Positions 17,959-26,124 are shown, counted from the first letter of the stretch. The stretch is 64,000 nucleotides of DNA from Streptomyces sp. NBC_00683 (GCF_036226745.1 NZ_CP109013.1:5952001-6016000); one strand, 5' to 3'. Notes: a model not told the origin generated them from the sequence alone. Program-made: numbers and translations.

Positions 17959-19584
17959 GTGAACGTCCCCAATGCTGTGCCTTGGCGAGACATTGACCCT
18001 AAGAAGATCGAAGATCTCATTGCGGTCTTGATCAGTCGACTCCACAAGCAAACCCAGCGGATTGATGGCTCTGGTGGAGACGGTGGACGGGACGTGCAGG
18101 TCCCAGAGCCAAGCGGTCTAGTTATCTATGAAATCAAGAGTTTTACCAGGAGGGTCGAAAAGGCCCAACGCGCACAAGTGCAAAGGTCGCTGAAGAAGGC
18201 GAAGGCCCTGAACCCGCACGTCTGGCACCTCGTCATGCCCACAGACCTCACGCCTGGTGAGCTCACTTGGTATAACGACCTCAGAAAGGCCTTCCCATTC
18301 ATGAGCGAGTTCACGCGAGGTCGCACGTGGCTGGATGGGCAAATGGCGAAGCATCCCGAGATTGCTCGCTATTACATCGGGGATAGTAATTCTGAGATCA
18401 TCCAGGCACTGAAGGAAATGGGGCAAGAAAAGGCGGCTCTGGGGAACGGTGTGGCTGATGCCGTCGCCCGGGCCAGATCGCTTTCTGTGCGATTGAATGA
18501 GATCGATCCTCACTATGTGTTTCAGCTTGCTACGCATTCTGATGGCAGTGTAAGGGCCACTGTAATGCCGCGTTATGTGGGCGCTGAACTCGATAGGCCG
18601 ATTACGGTTAGAACGAAGCTCGCCTTTCCTCAAACCCCAGAAGGAGTTTCGGCGTCAGAGCGCTTTCAGGAGACTCTGAACTATGGCGTTCCAGGCAAAG
18701 TGGCCGAGGAGTACATCCATAGTATTTCTATCGATGCTCCGTCGGGATTCGGCGGGGAATGGTCCGGTGGTAGCTTGCAACTGGGCGGTGCTCGGCTTGA
18801 GGGGGAAAGGGACATCGACTTCCGACTGATCACTGTGGATGACAGTGATCGAGTCCTGGCCAATATTCCAATGTGCGTTGACACTCGGTACGTTGGAAGT
18901 AAGGGAGGGCAGATGGAGCTGATTGACCACTCTGGCCTTTTCCGTGTGACTGTGCGGACGAACTTCGAGACCAAGAGGGTCAACATTAACTTTACTGTGG
19001 TACCTAAATCGGGAGTGCTTCCGATGATGGTTCTGCCGACTGCCCGGTTCTGGGCGACCATGCGGCCCGGTAATAAGTTTGCCTTTAGTGTAGGTGTCTC
19101 ACAGCCGATCGAATTCTTCCCGGTGGACGAGGAGCTACTCCCGGATGGTGATGAGTATTATGCTTTCCTTTCGGCGCTAGCGAAAGTCCAACAGGCGGCA
19201 GGTGTCTTCTTCCCCATCCCGGACGAGCTGACGCGTGCGGAGGAGATTGATTTGAGGCGTGCTGTGCGCCTGATCGAGGGTGAGGAAACTTCTGGTACTT
19301 GGAATGAAGTAGTAATCGACATCACCAGGGAAGGTGTGGAGCGTTGGCGCGCCGTAAGTGCGGACAATGCTGTTGCGTTTAAAGCTGTTCAAGAGATGTC
19401 TCTACGCATCGCAGGAAGAGAATTGCATCTTGGTCGCCTAGAGAACATTCTTGAAAGCGCTCAGGTGACTGAGTGGCCGGCGGTGGCAGAGCAGGAAAGT
19501 GATGAGCTGCTTCAGCTGCGTATCGTTCCAGGCCATAGCGCGTCCTATAAGGCACGACTGTTGCCCCGCCATGAGCCCACGTGA
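17959..19584 (+). CDS. Nuclease-like protein with unknown C-terminal domain (candidate single-gene defence factor)
   Basis: A 541-residue protein, unfamiliar to me as a whole. Residues about 1-75 fit a PD-(D/E)xK nuclease core: an N-terminal helix (DIDPKKIEDLIAVLISRLH), GSGGDGGRDVQV with the acidic residue, then VIYEIKSFTRR giving E-x-K. A Lys/Arg-rich helical linker and a segment resembling nuclease strands (HVWHLVMPTDLTPGELTW) follow. Residues about 180-540 look beta-rich, with no motif I can name. GTG 17959 lies 6-7 bases after GAGGAG. It is the only gene of the first tRNA-Val element and is less GC-rich than the chromosome. A restriction or anti-phage role is inference. Confidence 0.75.
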   Translation: MNVPNAVPWRDIDPKKIEDLIAVLISRLHKQTQRIDGSGGDGGRDVQVPEPSGLVIYEIKSFTRRVEKAQRAQVQRSLKKAKALNPHVWHLVMPTDLTPGELTWYNDLRKAFPFMSEFTRGRTWLDGQMAKHPEIARYYIGDSNSEIIQALKEMGQEKAALGNGVADAVARARSLSVRLNEIDPHYVFQLATHSDGSVRATVMPRYVGAELDRPITVRTKLAFPQTPEGVSASERFQETLNYGVPGKVAEEYIHSISIDAPSGFGGEWSGGSLQLGGARLEGERDIDFRLITVDDSDRVLANIPMCVDTRYVGSKGGQMELIDHSGLFRVTVRTNFETKRVNINFTVVPKSGVLPMMVLPTARFWATMRPGNKFAFSVGVSQPIEFFPVDEELLPDGDEYYAFLSALAKVQQAAGVFFPIPDELTRAEEIDLRRAVRLIEGEETSGTWNEVVIDITREGVERWRAVSADNAVAFKAVQEMSLRIAGRELHLGRLENILESAQVTEWPAVAEQESDELLQLRIVPGHSASYKARLLPRHEPT

Positions 19585-19907
19585 TCGCAGCTGGCTGAGA
19601 CGTAGCGCGTGCTAGATCGAGCAGTCAGTCACGGTCAACCGGGGTGTGCGGCGGTGTAGACAAGCGCTCGCAGGTGTGGCGCTGTTGACCAGCTAAGACT
19701 CTCCGATGATCGGCGCCAGGGCTTGCAAAGCAGATGTCGGCGGTTCGAAACCGACCGCGCCCACCAGCCAGAACGCCCCCGCAGCGGCCCGCTGCGGGGG
19801 CGTTGGCGGTAGTAGGTGACGGAAGGCCATGGTTGCCCCTGCGGTCGGGCGCCTACGAACTTCCAGATCGGCTGCCGTGCCTTGTTGTTCGGCTGTAGCG
19901 TGAGTGC
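19585..19907. other. Junction of the two elements, no gene
   Basis: Holds the right-arm sequence of element 1 (GTCA-CGGTCAACC-GGGTGTG, GACCAGC, CGGCGCCAGG), the second tRNA-Val att copy (19722-19765), the copied hairpin (19772-19804), and the promoter region of the 19908 gene. The arm sequence recurs before the third copy at 32665-32775. Confidence 0.75.
19722..19765 (+). repeat. Internal att copy of the tRNA-Val 3' end
   Basis: Matches 17375-17418 with two changes (G at 19725 in the anticodon region and A at 19754). It cannot be a tRNA because the 5' half is absent. It marks the boundary between the two tandem elements. Confidence 0.9.
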
Positions 19908-20831
19908 GTGAAGTGCCTCCTATCCGTGAGCGATCAGTCGTTCACTGCCCCCATCGCGCCGCTCGCTGCTGGCGGCATAGAGTTCATCCTGAGCAAGGAT
20001 CTGGAGGACGACTGGCTTTCAGAGTCCATTCCCGATATCGATTTTCTCTGTGCTGTGCTCGATGGCCAGTCTGAATCGATTCCGGCTGTGACCTACCTTG
20101 AAATTGGCGTGGCGCTAGGTCGAGAGATTCCGGTCCTCCTCGTTACAAATTCCCCTCGAAATATACCGCTGGCACTTGCTGGACTTCAAAGGGTCGAAGT
20201 TGAGTTGGCGAATCGCGAGGCTATCAGCCAGCATATCGAGCAGTTCGCGGAAAAACTCCGGGCGAGACGAGGGCGACACACTAAGGGGAAGTCAACCTCA
20301 ACCGCCTCTAGAGTGGCAGTCGACTTTAACGGTCGTCTTGATCGGCTATCGGGTGGGTCAATTAAGGCTCTTGGGGGTGGTAGCTACGCCACCGGCCGTT
20401 TCGGCTGGGAATATGAGAAGCTCATCCAGGATGTATTTGCTGGTGCTGGTACAGTTTCTGCTCTGAGCCAGCCTGGGGCGCCGGATGGCGGATTCGATCT
20501 AGCTGTCTGGGTGGATGGCGCAAGCGAAGTCCTTGGCGGCCCCATTTTGGTGCAATGCAAGATCGGTGAAAAGATTAGGCCCGGGGTGCTGAGGAAGGAC
20601 GCCGAGAAGCTCACCGACGTGATGTATATGCGATCTGTGAATTTTGGTCTGATCGTCTATCACGACTTGGCTGGGTCTAACGAGCTCCATTCCTTCCATC
20701 CTCGTCTTCCAATATGGGCCCTGTCTGCTCGTGAGCTGATTGATGCAGTGGAAGCCGGTTCACTCAACCGCATCATCGTGGCGCGCCGAAATGAACTCAT
20801 GCATCGGGAGGGTCGGCGTGACAGTCATTGA
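19908..20831 (+). CDS. TIR/deoxyribosyltransferase-like domain fused to a Mrr-like nuclease
   Basis: A 307-residue two-domain protein. Residues about 1-120 resemble the nucleoside deoxyribosyltransferase/TIR-like Rossmann group: IDFLCAVLDGQ, then TYLEIGVALGREIPVLLV with the glutamate where the catalytic Glu falls in that group. After a basic linker (RARRGRHTKGKS), residues about 160-290 form a restriction-endonuclease fold: GWEYEKLIQDVF, APDGGFDLAV (acidic residue) and ILVQCKIG giving Q-x-K. GTG 19908 has no Shine-Dalgarno, so it may be leaderless. Its end overlaps the next nuclease-like gene by 14 bases. Together they look like a defence cassette; this is inference. Confidence 0.75.
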   Translation: MKCLLSVSDQSFTAPIAPLAAGGIEFILSKDLEDDWLSESIPDIDFLCAVLDGQSESIPAVTYLEIGVALGREIPVLLVTNSPRNIPLALAGLQRVEVELANREAISQHIEQFAEKLRARRGRHTKGKSTSTASRVAVDFNGRLDRLSGGSIKALGGGSYATGRFGWEYEKLIQDVFAGAGTVSALSQPGAPDGGFDLAVWVDGASEVLGGPILVQCKIGEKIRPGVLRKDAEKLTDVMYMRSVNFGLIVYHDLAGSNELHSFHPRLPIWALSARELIDAVEAGSLNRIIVARRNELMHREGRRDSH

Positions 20832-21357
20832 TGCGCAGAGGCTGGCCAACCTTCTCGCGTCGGCCCAAAATCTTAGTAACGGAACTGCGGACCGGGGGCG
20901 ATTTTACGAAGATGTTCTCGAATATCTATTCAGCAATGTGCCCGGGTGTCAAGCTCAGAGGAATAGCCTGAATCAGTTCATCTCTGAAGAAGTTGACTTG
21001 TCGATCAGTAATTTTCGAGAGCCTGACGGGCTTAAGATGCTGCCCGAAATATTTCTCGTAGAGTGTAAAAACTGGAGCGCGCCAGTCGATTCGGCGGCAG
21101 TAGCATTCTTTGCGACCAAGATACGTCATCGCGGTTGCTCGCTGGGTGTTCTGGTTGCGGCGAATGGTGTCACGGGGGATCCCGTTCAGAAAACCTCCGC
21201 CTTTCATCAGGCCAGCTTGTCACTGTTTGAAGGCGTTAAAATTCTTCTAGTAACGTCTGATGACATTTCCAAAATTGCGACGACCCAAGACTTTGTGAGT
21301 CTGCTTCACAAGAGATTCTTGGATCTGCATTGCGCGGGAACTTTCACGCTCGCCTAA
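20818..21357 (+). CDS. PD-(D/E)xK nuclease-like protein, partner of the upstream gene
   Basis: A 179-residue protein with a restriction-endonuclease-like core: RGRFYEDVLEYLFS (helix with Glu), ISEEVDLSIS (acidic residue), IFLVECKNWSAPV (E-x-K) and a following strand CSLGVLVAANGVTG. There is no other domain. GTG 20818 follows GGGAGGG and lies inside the end of the previous gene (14-base overlap), so the two are translationally coupled. Function not recognised beyond the fold. It could be the DNA-cutting subunit with the larger protein sensing a nucleotide signal. Confidence 0.72.
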   Translation: MTVIDAQRLANLLASAQNLSNGTADRGRFYEDVLEYLFSNVPGCQAQRNSLNQFISEEVDLSISNFREPDGLKMLPEIFLVECKNWSAPVDSAAVAFFATKIRHRGCSLGVLVAANGVTGDPVQKTSAFHQASLSLFEGVKILLVTSDDISKIATTQDFVSLLHKRFLDLHCAGTFTLA

Positions 21358-21427
21358 GGGCGCGGGTAACGGTGAGCATTAGCAGTCCCCCGCCTGCTGG
21401 CGAGGGACTGCTGCTCCGCTATTTAGG

Positions 21428-22567
21428 TCACTTGCGACGTTTGAGGAGACGGTCCATGTGCCCCATCGCCTCGCGACGATTCTCGTCGGAAACGTGGGTG
21501 TAGATGTTCATGGTGACGGCGATCTGGGAGTGTCCCAGAATCTCCATAACGACGCGCGCCGGGACACCAGCGGCGAACAGGAGAGTCGCGCATCCATGCC
21601 GAACGTCGTGCAGCCGGATACGTGGCAGCTTCGCCTCCTCCGCGATGCGCTCAAAGGAGCGGCTCAGGTTCCTCGGCTCGTTAGGGCGGCCGGTACGAGT
21701 GGTGAACACGTAGTCACTGCCATGCCACGCACCTCCTGCTGCCAGGCGTTGGGCGGCTTGCCGCAGACGCTGCCAGCGCAGGGGCGCGACGCACATCAGC
21801 GGAACGGGGATGACGCGCGTACGCCGGTTCTTTGTCGAGTCGGCGTACAACTCCTTCTGTACGCGCTGAAGCTGATTCCGCACGGTGAGCGTGCGGCGCT
21901 CAAAGTCGATGTCAGACCAGCGCAGCCCCAGGGTCTCGCCCCGTCGTAGTCCGAGAGCCGCAGCGAGAACAAAGGCCGCGTAGAGCGGGTCGTTCCTAGC
22001 GGCTTCGAGGAACGCGACCGTCTGTTCTAGGTCCCACGGCTTCAGTTCTCGGGGCTGCACCCGCGGGGCTGGCACCAGCATCACAACGTTCCTGCTGACC
22101 AGTTCCTCGCGGCAGGCTGCTGTGAGCGCGCTACGCAGGACGCGGTGCGACTCCTTGGCTGTGGCAGTCGATGCCTGCGCCGTCACAGTTGTGAGCAGGC
22201 GCCGCACATCCGCTGCACCCAAGGTCTCCAGCCGCTTGGAGCCAATGTGCGGGATCAGATAGCGGCGGACGTGTGTCTCGTACTTGGCGTAGGTCGTCTT
22301 CTTGCGGTCGTTCCTGACGAACTCCTCAAGCCAGTAGGGCAGCCACTCGGAGAGCTTGGCCGACCTGGTGGGGGTCGGGATGCCCTGCCTGTCGCGCAGG
22401 ACCAACTCCTGCCGCTTGGTGTCGCATTCCTCCCAGGTGGCGCCGTAGACGGTCTTGCGCTTGCGGGTGTCGTCGGGCTGGGGGACATAGACGCGGGCTT
22501 CGTAACGGCCGTCCTTGCGCTGCCAGATGCTTCCGGCGCCGTTGGGGTTCCTCTTCTTCGGGGCCAT
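21428..22567 (-). CDS. int: Tyrosine recombinase (integrase) of the tRNA-Val element
   Basis: A 379-residue phage-type integrase with an N-terminal arm-binding region (NPNGAGSIWQRKDGRYEARV), a SAM-like core-binding domain (about 75-165) and the catalytic domain. Catalytic residues are visible: Arg in LGLRRGETLGLRW, H-x-x-R in RLHDVRHGCATLL, His in ILGHSQ and Tyr in TMNIYTHVSD. ATG 22567 shares one base with the stop of the upstream xis gene (TGATG). The family integrates into tRNA 3' ends, matching the att repeats. It should serve the 19722-32819 element; it lies 1.7 kb from the left att with the nuclease pair between. Confidence 0.95.
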   Translation of the reverse strand: MAPKKRNPNGAGSIWQRKDGRYEARVYVPQPDDTRKRKTVYGATWEECDTKRQELVLRDRQGIPTPTRSAKLSEWLPYWLEEFVRNDRKKTTYAKYETHVRRYLIPHIGSKRLETLGAADVRRLLTTVTAQASTATAKESHRVLRSALTAACREELVSRNVVMLVPAPRVQPRELKPWDLEQTVAFLEAARNDPLYAAFVLAAALGLRRGETLGLRWSDIDFERRTLTVRNQLQRVQKELYADSTKNRRTRVIPVPLMCVAPLRWQRLRQAAQRLAAGGAWHGSDYVFTTRTGRPNEPRNLSRSFERIAEEAKLPRIRLHDVRHGCATLLFAAGVPARVVMEILGHSQIAVTMNIYTHVSDENRREAMGHMDRLLKRRK

Positions 22568-22764
22568 CAGGCGGCTTCCTCCAGCTTGGTTTCCATGAAC
22601 GTGCGGAGAGACTCGGCGGGGATGCGGCGGGCTCGGCCGATGGTGATGCTCGCCAGCTCCCGCGAGCGGATGAGGTTGTAGACCGTGAAGCGGCTGAGCC
22701 TGAGGGCGTCCATGACTTCGGGAACGGTCAGTGCTCTGTGCGTGGTGGGCAGAGGGGCGGTCAC
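22567..22764 (-). CDS. xis: Excisionase / MerR-type helix-turn-helix protein
   Basis: A 65-residue winged-helix protein: LTVPEVMDALRLSRFTVYNL, then IRSRELASITIGRARRIPAESLRTF, the standard excisionase-family motif. The frame stays open to 22995, but GTG 22764 directly follows GAGGAG and gives the normal size. It is coupled to int by a TGATG overlap, as in actinomycete integrative elements. Upstream lies an array of TTCTGTCA repeats, the first of which begins within 50 bases, so it may be controlled from there. Confidence 0.88.
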   Translation of the reverse strand: MTAPLPTTHRALTVPEVMDALRLSRFTVYNLIRSRELASITIGRARRIPAESLRTFMETKLEEAA

Positions 22765-22811
22765 CGGGGCTCCTCGGATCGTCCAGGTGGGGGCGATGGG
22801 CCGGGATTCCG

Positions 22812-23067
22812 TGACAGAACTGACAGAACCTCGCTGGTAGCCCGCTGACCTGCTGTTTCTCCGGTTCTTGGCCGCGTGACAAAACCTCAAAAAACTCTGA
22901 CAGAACCTCCGGGAGCGGGGTTCTGTCAGAGCGCCCGTTTCTGGGCGGGGAGGTTCTGTCAGAGTTTTCGGAGGTTCTGTCACAACCATGATCACGGTTG
23001 TTTCCGCAGGTCAGTGGGCTAGGGCGGGAGTTCTGTCAGTTCTGTCAGCGGATTCGGGGTTCTGTCA
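22812..23067. repeat. Nine TTCTGTCA/TGACAGAA boxes upstream of xis
   Basis: Exact 8-bp boxes: TGACAGAA at 22812, 22821 and 22898; TTCTGTCA at 22921, 22954, 22975, 23031, 23040 and 23060. Two pairs are spaced by exactly 9 bases, and the orientation flips between 22905 and 22921. A weaker form (TGACAAAA) is at 22877. The array lies between xis and the end of a dead primase gene, where an element's control region or replication origin would be. Iteron-like binding sites are the best guess. Confidence 0.8.
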
Positions 23068-23277
23068 CGCGCCAGCGAGCGGCGGGGTGATGCTGGGGTG
23101 GGTGTCGAAGCGCGGGGGAGGGGGCCGGCCGCCGCGTCCGGTGCGCGGGGGCACGGGCTGCTGGCGGATCCATCCGTGCTCTTCGAGCAGGACCAGGGCA
23201 GGGTCCAGGTCGCTCATGACGGGGAAGTCGCCGCGTGACAGGCCCCGGAACAACTCCCGGCCCACAAATCCCTTCAT
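23065..23277 (-). pseudogene. C-terminal fragment of a DUF3987-like primase/replication protein
   Basis: About 70 residues on the minus strand (MKGFVGRELFRGLSRGDFP, then LDPALVLLEEHGWIRQQ and GRGGRPPPPRFDTHP) resemble the C-terminus of DUF3987-type replication proteins, with the winged-helix end and Arg/Pro tail. All upstream coding sequence is missing; its place is taken by the plus-strand S-4TM gene. In related elements this gene sits next to xis/int and drives replication, so this copy is a relic. Assignment rests on a short match from memory. Confidence 0.55.
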
Positions 23278-24151
23278 CAGTGAAGCCCAGAACACCGAAA
23301 GATCAGTGCGCCTCCTTGCGGCTCAACGTCGGCTCTACCAGGACGCCAAGCTGATTCACAATATACGGTTGACAATTGTATTGACGGCTGGCGCGATTGG
23401 CGTCTCCCTGGCGCTCTACTTCCCAGCAGCTCGGGCCCATATTGGATTCACCTCAGCCGCCATTCTCCTGTTGATTAGCGTTCTGGGTAGCGCGAGAGAA
23501 AAGAGAAAGAGTAAGGAAGCTGCTAGCGTACAGGAGGAGTTTGATACCAGTGTATTCCAACTTCCCTGGAACAGTGTGCTGTCTGATCGTCCAACCAACG
23601 CCCTAGTAGTCGAGGCAGCCCATCGACACAAAGGCGGCGGCCTCGAAAATTGGTATGGCAACACCAGCACGCTCGTCCGCCCTCTAGATATTCTTGTCTG
23701 CCAGCGCAGCAATCTAGCCTGGGGTGTATCTAGCCATCGCAGATGGGCAGCAGTGATCATGTCAGCCATGATCACATGGATTGCTGCAATTGTGCTTGTC
23801 TGCTACTTCCTTCAGCTTTCCTTCGCCAGTTCAATGTTTGCCGTGGTAACGCCCCTCGTCCCTACATTTCGCGAGTACATCGAGATGTGGCGCTCCAACG
23901 CGGAGAGTGTACAAGTGAAAGAAAAGACCGAATCGAAGATTTCCGAAATATGGGAATCTGCATTGGAAGGCCGCGGCCTACCGAGCATCAAAAAGTGTCG
24001 CGAAATTCAAGATCGCCTTTGCCTGATCCGGCAGACGAATGCAATCATCCCCGACTGGTTCTATTGGATTTTCCGCAAGAAGGCCGAGAAGGTGATGCGC
24101 GTCAGCTCGAACGACTACGTAGACCAGGCTCGTACCCGAGGGCTGGCGTAA
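23216..24151 (+). CDS. S-4TM family putative pore-forming effector (start uncertain)
   Basis: A protein of about 290-311 residues matching the S-4TM effector family: EAQNTERSVRLLAAQRRLYQ, then two close hydrophobic helices, EFDTSVFQLPWN, LDILVCQRSNLAWG, and another helix pair followed by a charged helical tail. S-4TM proteins are predicted membrane-perforating effectors of conflict systems such as CBASS. No nucleotidyltransferase partner is present here. The conserved part begins at about 23280, where the primase relic on the other strand ends, so the native start may be lost; ATG 23216 is the nearest in-frame ATG but has no clear Shine-Dalgarno. It is less GC-rich than the chromosome. Confidence 0.75.
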   Translation: MTGKSPRDRPRNNSRPTNPFISEAQNTERSVRLLAAQRRLYQDAKLIHNIRLTIVLTAGAIGVSLALYFPAARAHIGFTSAAILLLISVLGSAREKRKSKEAASVQEEFDTSVFQLPWNSVLSDRPTNALVVEAAHRHKGGGLENWYGNTSTLVRPLDILVCQRSNLAWGVSSHRRWAAVIMSAMITWIAAIVLVCYFLQLSFASSMFAVVTPLVPTFREYIEMWRSNAESVQVKEKTESKISEIWESALEGRGLPSIKKCREIQDRLCLIRQTNAIIPDWFYWIFRKKAEKVMRVSSNDYVDQARTRGLA

Positions 24152-24745
24152 GTCCGTCCATTAACTGGTCGGGAAAGGCTCTCGCCCTAGGTCCCGATCG
24201 GCCAATGAAGTGGGTCAGTGTCGGCAAGGGGCACGAGATGCCGCGCCAGAGATCGATTTCGGGTTCCACAGCATGTGTCTCGTGAAGCCCGGCGATGACG
24301 ATGACTGGTAAATCGGCAGCGTGTACGACGACGGCAGCATCGACTGCTGGGAAGCCTACGGCGACCTTTACGAGGCTGCACCACAGCTCCACGCGCGAGA
24401 CGCACTGAGTGCCTAACTGCGCGACAACCACAACGCACACCCGTAGACAACCGTGGACGTCAGCGGACCATCAGCGCAGGTGACAGGTAGAGCAGCCCAA
24501 GGACAGCGAATATCCCGAGTTGCTTCGGGTCACAGAGGTCCGTGCCCCATTGCGATCGGACGTGCGGGGAACTGCAGGGAACTACAGTGGCGGGCGGACA
24601 GGGCAAAGCACCAGTGGGACACCGGCAGCTCCGCCGGGCGGGATGGGCGCGGGCAGAGACTGCGGCCGCCAGGACGCCGCCGGCGACGGATGGCCGGGTA
24701 CCTGCTGGGGCGAGAGGTTAACCACAGCGTTCGATGCCTGCGTGA
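24152..24745. other. Decayed intergenic stretch in the island
   Basis: No intact gene. It contains a broken small ORF (24273-24416) and, near 24440-24640, short G/C-rich motifs like those at element ends. I see no clear terminator. Confidence 0.45.
24273..24416 (+). pseudogene. Small acidic protein gene with in-frame stop
   Basis: MCLVKPGDDDDW, a TAA at 24309-24311, then IGSVYDDGSIDCWEAYGDLYEA in the same frame to TAA 24416. The two halves read as one small acidic protein interrupted by a single stop codon (probably from CAA). Small proteins with a similar end occur on actinomycete mobile elements as I recall. No function assigned. Confidence 0.45.
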
Positions 24746-25123
24746 TCATTCGACGGTCGCGCTCTCCGCGACGCCGTTCGACTCGTGCTTGGCCAAGGAC
24801 GCGGCGTAGCCCTGCAACATCAGTAGCGCGGCCTCCGAGTTGTCTTCGAAGAATCCCTCTCCCCGCGCCGCTGCCATGAAGATGCCGATGCTGGTGAACT
24901 GAGCGTACAAGATCACACGTTCGGTTTCACGAGATGGCAATTCGGCCGGTTGGTGAATAATCCCCTGAGACTTGAGCCAGGCTGCAATCGCATCTGCTCT
25001 CGGTCGGCTGAGCTTGTCCCAACTGGTGTCGTACCGGTTGCGCACCCAAGCCATAGTGACCCGGGCGAGACCGTGCTGGTCCTTGAGATGGTCGAGGATT
25101 TCCGACCGTCGTTCGTCTGCCAT
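24746..25123 (-). CDS. Hypothetical protein of the island
   Basis: A 125-residue mainly helical protein of unknown family (MADERRSEILDHLKDQHGLA, DTSWDKLSRPRADAIAAWLK, AALLMLQGYAASLAKHES). ATG 25123 has a very strong AAGGAGGGGGAGCC leader, so it is probably real. There is no signal peptide or membrane segment and no catalytic motif I recognise. It stands alone between decayed DNA and the restriction-modification cluster; a DNA-binding or regulatory role is possible but unsupported. Confidence 0.65.
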   Translation of the reverse strand: MADERRSEILDHLKDQHGLARVTMAWVRNRYDTSWDKLSRPRADAIAAWLKSQGIIHQPAELPSRETERVILYAQFTSIGIFMAAARGEGFFEDNSEAALLMLQGYAASLAKHESNGVAESATVE

Positions 25124-25674
25124 GGCTCCCCCTCCTTCGCGGATCTCAAGGATGGCAGGGAGGAGCCAATGAATGGTGCGAGTCGATGCACTTCATCGTC
25201 CAGAAGTGGTGCTGTTCAGCGGCGACCGTCTAGCGGCGTCATCCCGCATCGGTGGCCTCCTCGAAGCGCCGGGCCCGTCAAGACCTCTGCTGGTGTCGCG
25301 CTGCAGCCTGTGGACGGGAGTGTCATAGTAGCTAGGCCGGACCAAGAGGACTGAGCTGAAGTTGGTTTACTCGCTGATGTTCAGGATCCTGGCTACCTCG
25401 GCGACCTTCCGACCGGAAGCGCCCGCCCGAGGAATCGGCGGCGGGGCAGACCGCCTCCACCAGCCCCGGAGCGGTTCAGTGCCCGCCGGCTGGCCTTCGG
25501 TGCCGGGGAGACGGGCTGAAGTCGGGGTTAGCCTGACGACCGGTTCCTCGCTTCGCCTCATGCAACCGTCGACCTCGTCGCGGACTTCGTTCTAGCGGAT
25601 CTCGTCGGCGTCTGACGGACGTGTGAACTGTCGAGGTCGCCGCTGGAGTCTAAGAGTTCGAGTGGAGGGGTCTG
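25124..25674. other. Gene-poor stretch left of vsr
   Basis: No intact gene. On the minus strand 25367-25420 reads SGRKVAEVARILNISE and stop, which resembles the last helix-turn-helix of a recombinase or transposase, so it may be a relic. The GAGGGG just before 25675 is the vsr ribosome site. Confidence 0.4.
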
Positions 25675-26124
25675 ATGTCTGCGGGTGTCGACCCGGTCGT
25701 CAGTGCGCGTATGTCCCGAATCCGAGGGCGCGACACCGCACCCGAGATAAAAGTGCGTCGGGAGTTGCATCGGCGCGGTCTCCGGTACCGGGTGAACTTC
25801 AAGCCCGTGCCCACATTGAAGCGGACGGTCGACATTGCCTTCACAAAGCAGCGAGTCGCTGTCCTGATCGACGGGTGCTTCTGGCATGGCTGTCCGGAGC
25901 ACTTTCGGCCGGCAAAGGGGGACCGGAAGGAGTTTTGGGCGGCCAAGATCGCTGAGAATCAACGTCGTGATCAGGACTCCACCAGGGAGTTCACGTTGGC
26001 GGGATGGACCGTTCTTCGTTTTTGGGAGCACGCTGACCCGGTCGAGGTAGCCGACAAGATCGAGGACGAAGTGATCAGACGGTCCGTGCGTCGGCGGTCG
26101 CCTTCCGAGATACCGCGTAGGTGA
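25675..26124 (+). CDS. vsr: Very short patch repair endonuclease (Vsr)
   Basis: A 149-residue Vsr nuclease, which nicks next to T:G mismatches left by deamination of 5-methylcytosine. Family motifs are intact: MSRIRGRDTAPEIKVRRELH at the N-terminus, TVDIAF with the catalytic Asp, and LIDGCFWHGCPEH with the Zn/His residues, then KIAENQRRDQ. ATG 25675 follows GAGGGG. It faces the restriction-modification operon and overlaps the end of the 26075 gene by 50 bases. Its presence supports the neighbouring methylase being a C5-cytosine enzyme. Confidence 0.95.
   Translation: MSAGVDPVVSARMSRIRGRDTAPEIKVRRELHRRGLRYRVNFKPVPTLKRTVDIAFTKQRVAVLIDGCFWHGCPEHFRPAKGDRKEFWAAKIAENQRRDQDSTREFTLAGWTVLRFWEHADPVEVADKIEDEVIRRSVRRRSPSEIPRR

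Noticed and set aside
19722..19765. Second tRNA-Val gene
   Set aside because: Only the 3' half is present, so it is an att copy, as is 32776-32819.
22812..23067. CRISPR array
   Set aside because: Repeats are only 8 bp, irregularly spaced and in both orientations; no cas genes are nearby.
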